From positions 186,001 to 250,000 of the forward strand of contig NZ_JAWHTD010000001.1 of the NCBI RefSeq assembly GCF_032586235.1: DNA of 64,000 bases. Direction: 5' to 3'. Position numbers and translations under genes: made by a program. How positions within the stretch are numbered: position 1 is the first letter of the stretch; each line of letters opens with the position of its first letter. The notes under the pieces were generated by a model. The model did not search any database. It saw only the letters and a program-made list of their open reading frames with translations, and had not been told where the DNA came from. Below, one piece after another: positions 40,681 to 48,620 of the stretch. The stretch comes from Aestuariicoccus sp032586235 (GTDB lineage Bacteria > Pseudomonadota > Alphaproteobacteria > Rhodobacterales > Rhodobacteraceae).

Positions 40681-41377
40681 AGGCCGCCTCGAGCGCGATC
40701 TCCACCATGTCGCCAAAGGATTTCTCGCGATCCTCCGAGGGCAGCGCCTCTTCGGTGATCAGATGATCGCTGACCGTCAGCACCGCCAGCGCGCGCACGC
40801 CGTGGCGGGCGGCGAGGTTGTAAAGCTCGGCGGCCTCCATCTCGACTCCAAGGATGCCGTGGCGGGTCATCTGTTCGTTGAGATCGGGACGTTCGTCGTA
40901 GAACACGTCCGACGAATAGATCCCGCCCACATGGCAGGTCGTCCCTTTCGCCTCGGCGGCAGCGGCGGCGTTGCGCAGCAGCGTCCAGTCGGCGCAGGGG
41001 GCGAAATTCAATTCCCGGAAAATGCCGCGCGATGGGGTCGACAGGCTCGACGCGGTCATCGCCAGGATGATGTCGCGCAACGCCACGGATCGTTGCATCG
41101 CGCCACAGGACCCGATGCGCACCAGCGTTTTCGCGCCGTAGTCGCGAATCAATTCATTGGCGTATATCGAAAGGCTGGGCATTCCCATGCCCGATCCGTG
41201 AATCGTCACGCGATTGCCGCGCCACATGCCGGTAAATCCGAGCATGCCACGCACCTTGTTCACGCATTCCGGGTTTTCCAGAAAGGTGCGCGCGGCCCAT
41301 TCCGCGCGCCTGGGATCCCCGGGGAGCAAAACCGTTTCCGCGATCTGCCCCGCACGGGCCCCGATATGGATCGTCAT
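40673..41377 (-). CDS. deoD: DeoD-type purine-nucleoside phosphorylase
   Basis: A 234-aa hexameric-type phosphorylase that splits purine (deoxy)nucleosides with phosphate. Hallmarks are MTIHIGARAGQIAETVLLPG and DPRR at the N-terminus, GMGMPSLSIYANELI, LVRIGSCGAMQ and the nucleoside-binding ILGVEMEAAELYNLAARHG with VSDHLITEE. The ATG at 41377 overlaps the H-NS stop by a few bases; an upstream ATG at 41431 is inside that gene. Length is exactly that of DeoD. Confidence 0.95.
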   Translation of the reverse strand: MTIHIGARAGQIAETVLLPGDPRRAEWAARTFLENPECVNKVRGMLGFTGMWRGNRVTIHGSGMGMPSLSIYANELIRDYGAKTLVRIGSCGAMQRSVALRDIILAMTASSLSTPSRGIFRELNFAPCADWTLLRNAAAAAEAKGTTCHVGGIYSSDVFYDERPDLNEQMTRHGILGVEMEAAELYNLAARHGVRALAVLTVSDHLITEEALPSEDREKSFGDMVEIALEAAFA

Positions 41378-41691
41378 CAGATTGCCATATCGTCCATCGA
41401 CTTGCCGGAATTGAGCGCTTCGATCACCCAATTGGGTTTGCGGCCGCGCCCCGTCCAGGTCTGGGTCGGGTCGGCGGGATTGGCGTATTTCGGCATACCC
41501 TTGCTGCCCTTGGCTCCGCCGCCGCTACCCAACAGCTCATCGAGCGAAAAGCCGTATTCCTTGGCGGCGTGTTCGGCGGCGCGCTTGGCTTCGGCCAGGC
41601 GGCGGGCGTCCAGTGTTTTTAAAGCTTTATCAACATCCCCGCGCAATTTCTTGAGTTCTTTTTCCGACAGGGCGTCCAGGTCGATGTTCAT
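41377..41691 (-). CDS. H-NS-family nucleoid-associated protein (HvrA-like)
   Basis: A 104-aa protein with an N-terminal coiled coil (MNIDLDALSEKELKKLRGDV) and the C-terminal DNA-binding motif DPTQTWTGRGRKPNWV. The TGRGRKP loop inserts into the minor groove of AT-rich DNA. It resembles HvrA of Rhodobacter, a trans-acting regulator of photosynthesis and nitrogen genes. The start at 41691 is set by a GGAGGT site; the ATG at 41703 lies before that site. Its stop overlaps the deoD start, an unusual partner for a global regulator. Confidence 0.93.
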   Translation of the reverse strand: MNIDLDALSEKELKKLRGDVDKALKTLDARRLAEAKRAAEHAAKEYGFSLDELLGSGGGAKGSKGMPKYANPADPTQTWTGRGRKPNWVIEALNSGKSMDDMAI

Positions 41692-41784
41692 GATAACCTC
41701 CATTTTGGGTTACTGTTATTTACGAAAATTTCACGATGACAAGCTCTGTTTTGTGTAAATTCAGATTTCCTTATCACAGATAGC

Positions 41785-41814
41785 AAAAAGCCGCTCACCT
41801 TTTTGGTGAGCGGC
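41785..41814 (-). terminator. Rho-independent terminator of the acyl-CoA mutase gene
   Basis: A perfect 10-bp stem, GCCGCTCACC (41790-41799) with GGTGAGCGGC (41805-41814), has a 5-base loop and, on the minus strand, a run of five T. It lies 24 bases past the mutase stop. Confidence 0.9.
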
Positions 41815-41838
41815 GCGAAAAGATTCAATTACGGCGTA

Positions 41839-43803
41839 TTATTCCGCGGCGACGGCTTTCGGGTCGGCCAGGGTCACGATATCGCGCATTATTGCGTTCA
41901 ACTCGAAATCCTTGGGCGTATAGACTTTGGCCACGCCCATGGCTTTCAGACGTGTGGCGTCGTCGTCGGGGATGATGCCGCCGACGATCACCTTGATATG
42001 GCCCAATCCGGCCGCGCGCATCTTGGTCATCAAATCCTCGACCAGCGGAATATGCGATCCCGACAGGATCGACAGCCCGACCACATGCGCGCCATTCTTT
42101 GCGGCCTCGACGATTTCATCGGGGGTCAGGCGAATTCCCTCATAGTCGATTTCCATGCCGCAATCGCGGGCGCGAAAGGCGATCTGTTCGGCGCCGTTGG
42201 AATGGCCGTCTAGCCCCGGTTTGCCCACGAGGAACCGCAGTCGCCGGCCCAGACGGTCGCTGACCGCGTCGACCTCGGCGCGGATGTCGTCCAGCCCTTC
42301 GGTCTGGTTGCTGACCGACCGCGACACGCCCGTTGGCCCGCGGTATTCGCCGTGAACGCCGCGCATCTCTCCGGCCCATTCGCCGGTGGTGACGCCTGCC
42401 TTCGCGCAGGCGATGGACGCGGGCATGATGTTGTCGCCCGCGCGCGCCGCCGCGCGCAGCGCCTCCAGTGCCTCGGTCACTGCCGCGTCGTCGCGCGTGG
42501 CGCGCCAGGCCTCCAGCCGGCCGATCTGGTCCTGCTCGACCGCCGGGTCCACGACCATGATCCCGCCGTCCTCGGATTGCAGCGGGCTGGGCTCGCCCTC
42601 GGTCCAGCGGTTGACGCCGACCACGATGGTCTCGTTCCGCTCGATCCGGTTCAGCCGCTCGGCGTTCGAATCGACCAGCCGCGACTTCATATAGTCGATG
42701 GCCCCGATCGCCCCGCCCATCGAGTCGATATTTCCCAGCTCGGCCCGCGCGCCCGCTTTCAGCGCCTCGACCTTGGCGTCGACGGCCGGGTTGCCCTCGA
42801 AAAGGTCGTCGTATTCCAGCAGATCGGTCTCGTAGGCGAGGATCTGCTGCATCCGCATCGACCATTGCTGATCCCAGGGGCGCGGCAGCCCCAGCGCCTC
42901 GTTCCAGGCGGGCAGCTGCACCGCGCGGGCGCGGGCCTTCTTGGACAGCGTCACCGCCAGCATCTCGATCAGAATGCGGTAGACGTTGTTTTCGGGTTGC
43001 TGCTCGGTCAGCCCGAGCGAATTCACCTGCACGCCGTAGCGGAACCGGCGGTAACGCGCGTCCTCGACGCCATAGCGGTCGCGACAGATCTCGTCCCAGA
43101 GATCGACGAAGGCGCGCATCTTGCACATCTCGGTCACGAAGCGGATGCCCGCGTTCACGAAAAACGAAATCCGCCCCACCAGCGCCGGGAAATCCTCTGC
43201 CGCGACACGAGGTTTCAGCTCGTCCAGAACCGCACAGGCGGTGGCGAGCGCAAAGGCCAGCTCCTGTTCCGGCGTCGCCCCGGCCTCTTGCAGATGGTAG
43301 GAACACACGTTCATCGGGTTCCACTTGGGAATATGCCGATAGCAATATTCAGCCACGTCCCCGATCATCTTCAGCGACGGTTTCGGCGGGCATATATAGG
43401 TGCCCCGGCTGAGGTATTCCTTGATCAGGTCGTTCTGCACGGTGCCCTGCAGCTTGGCGACATCCGCCCCCTGTTCCTCGGCCACCGCGATATAGAGCGA
43501 CAAGAGCCAAGGCGCCGTGGCGTTGATCGTCATCGAGGTGTTCATCTGCTCCAGCGGGATCTGGTCGAAGAGCGTGCGCATGTCGCCCAGATGGCAGACC
43601 GGCACACCGACCTTGCCCACCTCGCCGCGCGCCAGAATGTGATCGCTGTCATAGCCCGTCTGCGTCGGCAGATCGAAGGCCACCGAAAGCCCGGTCTGCC
43701 CCTTTGCCAGATTGCCCCGGTAAAGCGCGTTCGATTTCTCGGCGGTCGAATGGCCGGCATAGGTGCGGATCAGCCAAGGCTTGTCTTTTTGCGGTGCGGT
43801 CAT
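41839..43803 (-). CDS. ecm: Coenzyme B12-dependent acyl-CoA mutase, ethylmalonyl-CoA mutase type (MeaA)
   Basis: A 654-aa single-chain mutase, the length of ethylmalonyl-CoA mutases (methylmalonyl-CoA mutases are nearer 710-720 aa). The N-terminal catalytic barrel begins PWLIRTYAGHSTAEKSNALY and includes VAFDLPTQTGYDSDH, MNTSMTINATAPWLLSLYIA and VCSYHLQEAGATPEQELAFA. The C-terminal B12 domain has the DxHxxG motif (KPGLDGHSNGAEQIA) and VVGLSILSGSHIPLV. In the ethylmalonyl-CoA pathway it converts (2R)-ethylmalonyl-CoA to methylsuccinyl-CoA. The gene for the preceding carboxylating step (ccr) lies 1.7 kb to the right, which supports this over a methylmalonyl-CoA role. Confidence 0.9.
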   Translation of the reverse strand: MTAPQKDKPWLIRTYAGHSTAEKSNALYRGNLAKGQTGLSVAFDLPTQTGYDSDHILARGEVGKVGVPVCHLGDMRTLFDQIPLEQMNTSMTINATAPWLLSLYIAVAEEQGADVAKLQGTVQNDLIKEYLSRGTYICPPKPSLKMIGDVAEYCYRHIPKWNPMNVCSYHLQEAGATPEQELAFALATACAVLDELKPRVAAEDFPALVGRISFFVNAGIRFVTEMCKMRAFVDLWDEICRDRYGVEDARYRRFRYGVQVNSLGLTEQQPENNVYRILIEMLAVTLSKKARARAVQLPAWNEALGLPRPWDQQWSMRMQQILAYETDLLEYDDLFEGNPAVDAKVEALKAGARAELGNIDSMGGAIGAIDYMKSRLVDSNAERLNRIERNETIVVGVNRWTEGEPSPLQSEDGGIMVVDPAVEQDQIGRLEAWRATRDDAAVTEALEALRAAARAGDNIMPASIACAKAGVTTGEWAGEMRGVHGEYRGPTGVSRSVSNQTEGLDDIRAEVDAVSDRLGRRLRFLVGKPGLDGHSNGAEQIAFRARDCGMEIDYEGIRLTPDEIVEAAKNGAHVVGLSILSGSHIPLVEDLMTKMRAAGLGHIKVIVGGIIPDDDATRLKAMGVAKVYTPKDFELNAIMRDIVTLADPKAVAAE

Positions 43804-43887
43804 GGGGGCCTCTGTCTCTCGTGGCGCAATCGGGCAATCTTGTTGCGTTCGGTGATAGATAGGCGAAATAATATGTCCCTGTCAATT

Positions 43888-43902
43888 CGCTGCAATGCAG
43901 CG
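43888..43902. promoter_or_regulatory. Palindrome upstream of the mutase gene (CGCTGCA-A-TGCAGCG)
   Basis: A 15-base palindrome, perfect except for its central base, lies 85 bases upstream of the mutase start and within the divergent region with the acyltransferase. On the minus strand it contains TGCATTGCAGC, close to TGCATTGTTGC upstream of ccr. It is a candidate shared site for an acetate/ethylmalonyl-CoA pathway regulator. Confidence 0.4.
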
Positions 43903-44013
43903 CGTGCAGATGCAGCATAGCGCCCGTCCGGTGCAAAGGGCAGAGCCAAATCGCGCAAGCGCCGGGCGGCGGGCCTCTTGCCGGAGCGCGCGCCGCCTGT
44001 CACGGTCCCTGCC

Positions 44014-45357
44014 ATGACGACGCCGATCACGCTCCCTCTCTGGTTGTTCCTGCTGATCCTGCTGTTTGCGGCGGCGTCTTTCGCGACGAATTTCCTCTTT
44101 CCCTCGGTCCGCTGGTTCCTGCGGCGGCGAATGGAGCGGGCCGTTGCGCGGCTGAACGAACGGCTCGAGAGGCCCATACAGCCGTTCAAGCTGGCCCGGC
44201 GCTATGACCTGATCCAGAGATTGATCTACGATCCGGAGGTCACACAGGCCATCGTCGAACACGCCCGCGAAACCGGCCTGCGCGAGGACGTGGTGTTCGA
44301 GCTCGCCCGCCGCTACGCCAACGAAATCGTGCCGTCGTTTTCCGCCTTCGCCTATTTCGGCGCGGGCGTGCGCGTGGCGCGCTGGCTGTCCAACGCGCTC
44401 TATCGCGTGCGGCTGGGGCATTACGACGAAGAGGCGCTGAGAAAGGTCGACCCCGACGCGACCATCATTTTCGTGATGAACCACCGGTCGAACATGGATT
44501 ACGTGCTGGTCACCTATCTGGCCGCCGACCGCTCGGCGCTGTCTTATGCGGTGGGGGAATGGGCGCGGGTCTGGCCGCTGTCGCGGCTGATCCGCGCGAT
44601 GGGGGCCTACTTCATCCGCCGCAAATCGCGCAACGCGCTTTATCGCAAGGTCCTGGCCCGCTACATCCGGATGGCCACCGCCGGCGGCGTCACCCAGGCG
44701 ATGTTTCCCGAAGGTGGGTTGTCGCTGGACGGCGGGTTGCAGCCGCCCAAGCTGGGCTTGCTGAAATACATCACCGACGATCTGGACCTTGCTGCGCGCG
44801 ACGTGGTCTTCGTGCCGGTCGCGCTCAATTATGATCGGGTGCTTGAGGACCGGGTGCTGATCAAGGCCGACCAAAGCGGCGGGCGGCGCTTCGATGCGCG
44901 GATCAGCCGGATCGCGGGCGCGGCCCTGCGGCAGTTCTGGCTGCGGATCACTGGGCGCTTTCACCGGTTCGGCTATGCCGCCGTCAGCTTTGGCAAGCCG
45001 CTGTCTTTGCGGCACTTCCCGGCGTTGGCGCAGAACCCCGAAGCGCTGGCGGGCGCGCTGATGGACCGCATCGCCGAGGTCGTGCCGGTGCTGCCCGCGC
45101 CGCTGGTGGCGCATCTGCTGCTGGACGGGCCCAAGACCCGGGCCGAGCTGGAGCTGGGCTTTGCCGAGGCTATGAAATCCCTGCCGGACGCGCATATGCA
45201 CCTGCCGCGCCGCAACCGCGACTATGCTGTCGAGGTGGGGCTGCGGGCGCTGACGGAACGCGGGATCGTGACCGAAGAAGAGGGCGTGTTCAGCATCGAC
45301 CCCGCGCAGCAGGACGTGGCCGCATTCTATGCCCGCTCGATCCGGCACCTGTTTTGA
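44014..45357 (+). CDS. PlsB-like glycerol-3-phosphate/lysophosphatidate acyltransferase
   Basis: 447 aa from ATG 44014; a TTG at 43978 is possible. One N-terminal membrane helix (LPLWLFLLILLFAAASFATN) is followed by the LPLAT domain: block I H(X)4D in IIFVMNHRSNMDYVL, the block II region GAYFIRRKSRNALY, block III MFPEGGLSLDGG and block IV VVFVPVALNYDRV. The length and the extended C-terminal region favour the PlsB-type group over PlsC. The role is phospholipid or storage-lipid acylation at the inner membrane. It sits between the divergent mutase gene and ccr, and this trio is plausible as a conserved acetyl-CoA-assimilation locus. Confidence 0.85.
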   Translation: MTTPITLPLWLFLLILLFAAASFATNFLFPSVRWFLRRRMERAVARLNERLERPIQPFKLARRYDLIQRLIYDPEVTQAIVEHARETGLREDVVFELARRYANEIVPSFSAFAYFGAGVRVARWLSNALYRVRLGHYDEEALRKVDPDATIIFVMNHRSNMDYVLVTYLAADRSALSYAVGEWARVWPLSRLIRAMGAYFIRRKSRNALYRKVLARYIRMATAGGVTQAMFPEGGLSLDGGLQPPKLGLLKYITDDLDLAARDVVFVPVALNYDRVLEDRVLIKADQSGGRRFDARISRIAGAALRQFWLRITGRFHRFGYAAVSFGKPLSLRHFPALAQNPEALAGALMDRIAEVVPVLPAPLVAHLLLDGPKTRAELELGFAEAMKSLPDAHMHLPRRNRDYAVEVGLRALTERGIVTEEEGVFSIDPAQQDVAAFYARSIRHLF

Positions 45358-45426
45358 CACGTTGCTGCGGGGGCGAAGAAAATTCTGCAACTGCTCGGTC
45401 ATAAAATTACAAATATCGACCTTATC

Positions 45427-45441
45427 TTGTTGCATTGTTGC
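45427..45441 (+). promoter_or_regulatory. Direct repeat TTGTTGC-A-TTGTTGC upstream of ccr
   Basis: Two 7-base repeats separated by one base lie about 90 bases upstream of the ccr start. The junction TGCATTGTTGC resembles the palindrome upstream of the mutase gene. It is a candidate regulator-binding or promoter element; nothing further can be shown. Confidence 0.35.
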
Positions 45442-45529
45442 TTTAAGGGCGATATTTGCTGGGAAACCAACGCGATTCTGCGCTGCGGCGCGTGCGCTGA
45501 CCCAACACGTACCATTGACGGAGGCCCCC

Positions 45530-46816
45530 ATGGCACTGGACACCCACACCGGCATCGCCGCCTATGACGCGCCGGAAAAAGAGCTCTACGAGATCGGGGA
45601 AATGCCGCCCTTGGGATATGTGCCCAAGAAGATGTACGCCTGGGCCATCCGCCGCGAGCGCCACGGCGAGCCGGACAAGAGCTTTGAGGTCGAGGTCGTC
45701 GACACCTGGGATGTGGACAGCCACGAGGTGCTGGTCCTGGTGATGGCGGCGGGCGTCAATTACAACGGCGTCTGGGCCGGTCTGGGCCAGCCGATCAGCC
45801 CCTTCGACGTGCACAAGCAGGATTACCACATCGCCGGGTCCGACGCGTCGGGCATCGTCTGGAAAGTGGGCGAAAAGGTCACCCGCTGGAAGGTCGGCGA
45901 CGAGGTGGTGCTCCACTGCAATCAGGACGACGGCGACGACGAGGAATGCAACGGCGGCGATCCGATGTTCTCGCCCAGCCAGCGGATCTGGGGCTACGAG
46001 ACCGGCGACGGGTCCTTTGCCCAGTTCACCAAGGTGCAGGCGCAGCAGCTGATGCCGCGCCCCAAGCACCTGACCTGGGAGGAAAGCGCCTGCTACACGC
46101 TGACGCTGGCCACCGCCTACCGGATGCTTTTCGGCCACCATCCGCACGACCTCAAGCCCGGGCAGAACGTGCTGGTCTGGGGCGCGTCGGGCGGCCTGGG
46201 ATCCTATGCGATCCAGCTGGCCAATACGGCGGGGGCGAATGCGATCGGCGTGATCTCGGACGAAAGCAAGCGGCAGTTCGTTCTGGATCAGGGCGCCAAG
46301 GGCGTCATCAACCGCAAGGATTTCGACTGCTGGGGGCAGCTGCCGACGGTGAACAGCCCGGAATACAATGTCTGGCTGAAAGAGGCGCGCAAGTTCGGCA
46401 AGGCGATCTGGGACATCACCGGCAAGGGCGTGAACGTCGACATGGTCTTCGAACATCCCGGCGAGGCGACCTTCCCGGTGTCGACGCTAGTGGTCAAGAA
46501 GGGCGGCATCGTGGTGATCTGCGCCGGCACCTCCGGGTTCAACTGCACCTTCGACGTGCGCTACATGTGGATGCACCAGAAGCGCCTGCAGGGCTCGCAT
46601 TTCGCCAACCTCAAGCAGGCCTCGGCCGCCAACAAGCTGATGATCGAGCGGCGGCTGGATCCCTGCATGTCCGAGGTTTTCCCCTGGGCCGAAATCCCCG
46701 ATGCGCATATCAAGATGCTGCGCAACGAGCATAAGCCCGGCAATATGGCGGTGCTGGTTCAGGCCCCGAAGACCGGGCTGCGCACGCTGGAAGACGCGCT
46801 GGAGGCGCGCCGCTAA
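45530..46816 (+). CDS. ccrA: Crotonyl-CoA carboxylase/reductase
   Basis: A 428-aa MDR-superfamily enzyme that reductively carboxylates crotonyl-CoA with NADPH and CO2 to (2S)-ethylmalonyl-CoA, the key step of the ethylmalonyl-CoA pathway. Hallmarks are MAAGVNYNGVWAGLGQPISP, HIAGSDASGIVWKVG, LVWGASGGLGSYAIQLANTA (NADPH site), DMVFEHPGEATFPVSTLV and the CO2-site Phe/His region in GSHFANLKQA. The ATG at 45530 follows ACGGAGG; longer in-frame readings upstream lack support. The 172-base leader carries a TTGTTGC direct repeat, and a terminator follows. Confidence 0.97.
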   Translation: MALDTHTGIAAYDAPEKELYEIGEMPPLGYVPKKMYAWAIRRERHGEPDKSFEVEVVDTWDVDSHEVLVLVMAAGVNYNGVWAGLGQPISPFDVHKQDYHIAGSDASGIVWKVGEKVTRWKVGDEVVLHCNQDDGDDEECNGGDPMFSPSQRIWGYETGDGSFAQFTKVQAQQLMPRPKHLTWEESACYTLTLATAYRMLFGHHPHDLKPGQNVLVWGASGGLGSYAIQLANTAGANAIGVISDESKRQFVLDQGAKGVINRKDFDCWGQLPTVNSPEYNVWLKEARKFGKAIWDITGKGVNVDMVFEHPGEATFPVSTLVVKKGGIVVICAGTSGFNCTFDVRYMWMHQKRLQGSHFANLKQASAANKLMIERRLDPCMSEVFPWAEIPDAHIKMLRNEHKPGNMAVLVQAPKTGLRTLEDALEARR

Positions 46817-46859
46817 GCCTGCGGGCCACATCCGCGAATCGCCCGCCCGCCGCGGGCCC

Positions 46860-46885
46860 GGGCCGCCGATCGGGCGGCCCGTTTC
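46860..46885 (+). terminator. Terminator after ccr
   Basis: GGGCCGCC (46860-46867) pairs perfectly with GGCGGCCC (46873-46880) over a 5-base loop, followed by GTTTCATTTC. It lies 44 bases after the ccr stop. Confidence 0.75.
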
Positions 46886-46975
46886 ATTTCAAGACCTTCG
46901 CACGCAGTGTCTCGCCATTTCTGGGGAGTTTGATTCCGTGAATATTAAGATCTGATGGCACATGCTATGGTAGAA

Positions 46976-46993
46976 TTAACTGCACGTTAACCA
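46976..46993 (+). promoter_or_regulatory. TTAAC-N5-GTTAA inverted repeat with CGTTAACCA, upstream of the small ORF/luxR
   Basis: TTAAC (46976-46980) and GTTAA (46986-46990) form an inverted repeat. The overlapping CGTTAACCA (46985-46993) is repeated exactly at 47927-47935, upstream of luxI. The first copy lies 19 bases before the small ORF and the second 43 bases before luxI. They may be binding sites for the LuxR protein or another shared regulator. Confidence 0.4.
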
Positions 46994-47012
46994 CTGGAGG
47001 TCGAAGCTGAAC

Positions 47013-47219
47013 ATGGGACATGACTGGATAATCGACGTATTGACCGATCTGAGAGCCTTCGCTCAGGCCAACGGGCTCCGGGCGCTTGCCACGCAGCTGG
47101 AGGATACGCAGCTCGTTGCGCAGGTCGAAATTGCGTCACATGCCAAAGGGGATGGCAGTGGGCTACGTGGCGACGATGCCTTCACTGGAAGGCCTGCTCG
47201 AACGGTTGGAATGCGTTGA
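47013..47219 (+). CDS. Small protein preceding luxR (68 aa), overlapping the luxR start
   Basis: It begins MGHDWIIDVLTDLRAFAQAN and continues GLRALATQLEDTQLVAQVEI, an amphipathic helical segment of the kind I associate with small genes upstream of LuxR genes in Rhodobacteraceae. The remaining residues are polar (HAKGDGSGLRGDDAF) and the stop lies inside luxR, so the reading frames overlap by about 60 bases. GGAGG stands 12 bases upstream, rather far. The overlap could couple luxR translation to this frame. Function is unknown. Confidence 0.6.
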   Translation: MGHDWIIDVLTDLRAFAQANGLRALATQLEDTQLVAQVEIASHAKGDGSGLRGDDAFTGRPARTVGMR

Positions 47220-47886
47220 CGCGCTCGACCAGCTTCAGAACATCATCGAAGCGCTGCGCGCGCATTACCAGGTGGACCATGTTGTCTACCACTGGGTGAA
47301 CAGCAACGGCGATCAATACGGCTGCGGCACCTATCCGCAGGAATGGGTGCAGCGCTATCTCGATCAGGGGTATCTGCGCATCGATCCGGTGGTTTTGGGC
47401 TGTTTCCAGCGCTTTCATCCGGTCGACTGGAAGCGCCTGGAATGGTCGAGCAAGGCGGCCCGCGCCTTTAGGCAGGACGCGATCGACCATGGCATCGGCA
47501 CCCAGGGCTTTTCGATCCCGGTGCGCGGTCCCAACGCGCAGTTCGCGCTGTTCACCGTCAGCCACGATTGCGACGACGCGGAATGGCTGGCCTTTACCGA
47601 AGGCAACCGGCGCGATCTGATCCTGATCGCGCATTACTTCAACCAGAAAGCGCTGGAGCTGGAGCCGGGCCGCACCCCCGAACCCGCCCAGGCCCTGTCC
47701 CCGTGCGAGGTCGAGGCGATGACGCTGCTGGCGGTAGGCTACAACCGGGCGCAGGTGGCCGACACGCTGTCGATCTCGGAGCACACGCTCAGGGTCTATA
47801 TCGAAAGCGCGCGGTTCAAGCTGGGGGCGATGAACACGACCCATGCGGTGGCCCGCGCGCTCAGCCGGGGGCTGATCGTGGTGTGA
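47158..47886 (+). CDS. LuxR-family autoinducer-binding transcriptional regulator
   Basis: About 242 aa from GTG 47158, which has AAAGGGG at the right distance (6 bases); ATGs at 47140, 47152 and 47176 are alternatives. The autoinducer-binding domain has the conserved YxxxGYLRIDPVV segment (WVQRYLDQGYLRIDPVVLGC), PVDW and GTQGFSIPVRGP. The C-terminal GerE-type HTH is SPCEVEAMTLLAVGYNRAQV with SISEHTLRVYIESARFKLGA. It should bind the acyl-homoserine lactone made by the adjacent LuxI and control quorum-regulated genes. The preceding small frame overlaps its start. Confidence 0.93.
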   Translation: MGYVATMPSLEGLLERLECVDALDQLQNIIEALRAHYQVDHVVYHWVNSNGDQYGCGTYPQEWVQRYLDQGYLRIDPVVLGCFQRFHPVDWKRLEWSSKAARAFRQDAIDHGIGTQGFSIPVRGPNAQFALFTVSHDCDDAEWLAFTEGNRRDLILIAHYFNQKALELEPGRTPEPAQALSPCEVEAMTLLAVGYNRAQVADTLSISEHTLRVYIESARFKLGAMNTTHAVARALSRGLIVV

Positions 47887-47926
47887 TGAACGGGCGGTGA
47901 CAGGGTCGCGCGCCCGCTTTCCAGGT

Positions 47927-47935
47927 CGTTAACCA
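47927..47935 (+). promoter_or_regulatory. CGTTAACCA upstream of luxI
   Basis: An exact copy of the 9-base motif at 46985-46993, here 43 bases before the luxI ATG. GTTAAC is itself palindromic. It is a candidate common regulatory site; a classic 20-base lux box was not seen. Confidence 0.35.
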
Positions 47936-47978
47936 ACGCGGCGGAGCCTTGCCGGAGCATCCAGCAGGGAGAACCGCC

Positions 47979-48614
47979 ATGATCCGATATCTTTATGCCC
48001 ATCAGCTCGACCGGGACCCTGCGCCGCGCGCGAGCATGTACCGCGACCGCGCCGAGCAGTTCAAGGCGCGGCTGGGATGGAACGTCGAGATCGACGCGTC
48101 CGGAGAGGAGCGCGATGTCTACGACGCCGAAAATCCGCTCTATGTCATCTGGCAAGGGCCAGACGGGCGGCATGGCGGGTCGATGCGGCTTTTGCCGACG
48201 ACCGGGCCGACGATGGTCAACGACCATTTCCGGCACCTGACCGATGGGGTGCGGATCGAGAGCCCGCTGATCTGGGAATGCACGCGCTTTTGCCTGGGGC
48301 AGAGCGCCGCGCCGGGGACGGCGGCGGCGCTGATGCTGGCGGGCGGCGAGGTGATGCGTCACTTTGGTGTCCGGCATTTCGTCGGCGTGTTCGACGCCCG
48401 GATGGTCCGCATCTACCGCATGATCGGCGCCAGCCCCGAAGTGCTGGGCCGCCAGGGTGCGGGACGCGACGCGGTGAATGTGGGCCTGTGGGAATTTTCA
48501 GCGCAAACCCAGGCACGGGTTTCGGCCCGCGCGGGGATCTGCGCGGCGCAATCCGCGGCATGGTTCGAGATGTCGTTCACGACGCGCCCCCGTCCGGCTG
48601 TCGTGGCGGCTTGA
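47979..48614 (+). CDS. Acyl-homoserine-lactone synthase, LuxI family
   Basis: A 211-aa autoinducer synthase from ATG 47979 (AGGGA eight bases upstream). The invariant LuxI residues are visible: R, F and W in MYRDRAEQFKARLGWNVEI, the acidic pair in ERDVYDAENPLYVIW, R in HGGSMRLLPTTGPTMVNDHF, and E with R in ESPLIWECTRFCLG. It condenses S-adenosylmethionine with an acyl-ACP; chain length cannot be read from sequence. It lies 92 bases downstream of luxR. A cluster of GC-rich hairpins follows directly. Confidence 0.95.
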   Translation: MIRYLYAHQLDRDPAPRASMYRDRAEQFKARLGWNVEIDASGEERDVYDAENPLYVIWQGPDGRHGGSMRLLPTTGPTMVNDHFRHLTDGVRIESPLIWECTRFCLGQSAAPGTAAALMLAGGEVMRHFGVRHFVGVFDARMVRIYRMIGASPEVLGRQGAGRDAVNVGLWEFSAQTQARVSARAGICAAQSAAWFEMSFTTRPRPAVVAA

Positions 48615-48620
48615 GCGGTG

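Noticed and set aside
43978..44013. Upstream TTG as the start of the PlsB-like acyltransferase
   Set aside because: It adds a Pro-rich stretch before the membrane helix without support; ATG 44014 fits the family N-terminus better.
47887..47978. Classic 20-base lux box upstream of luxI
   Set aside because: No 20-base dyad of the ACCTGNNNNNNNNNNCAGGT type is visible; only the short CGTTAACCA repeat was kept.
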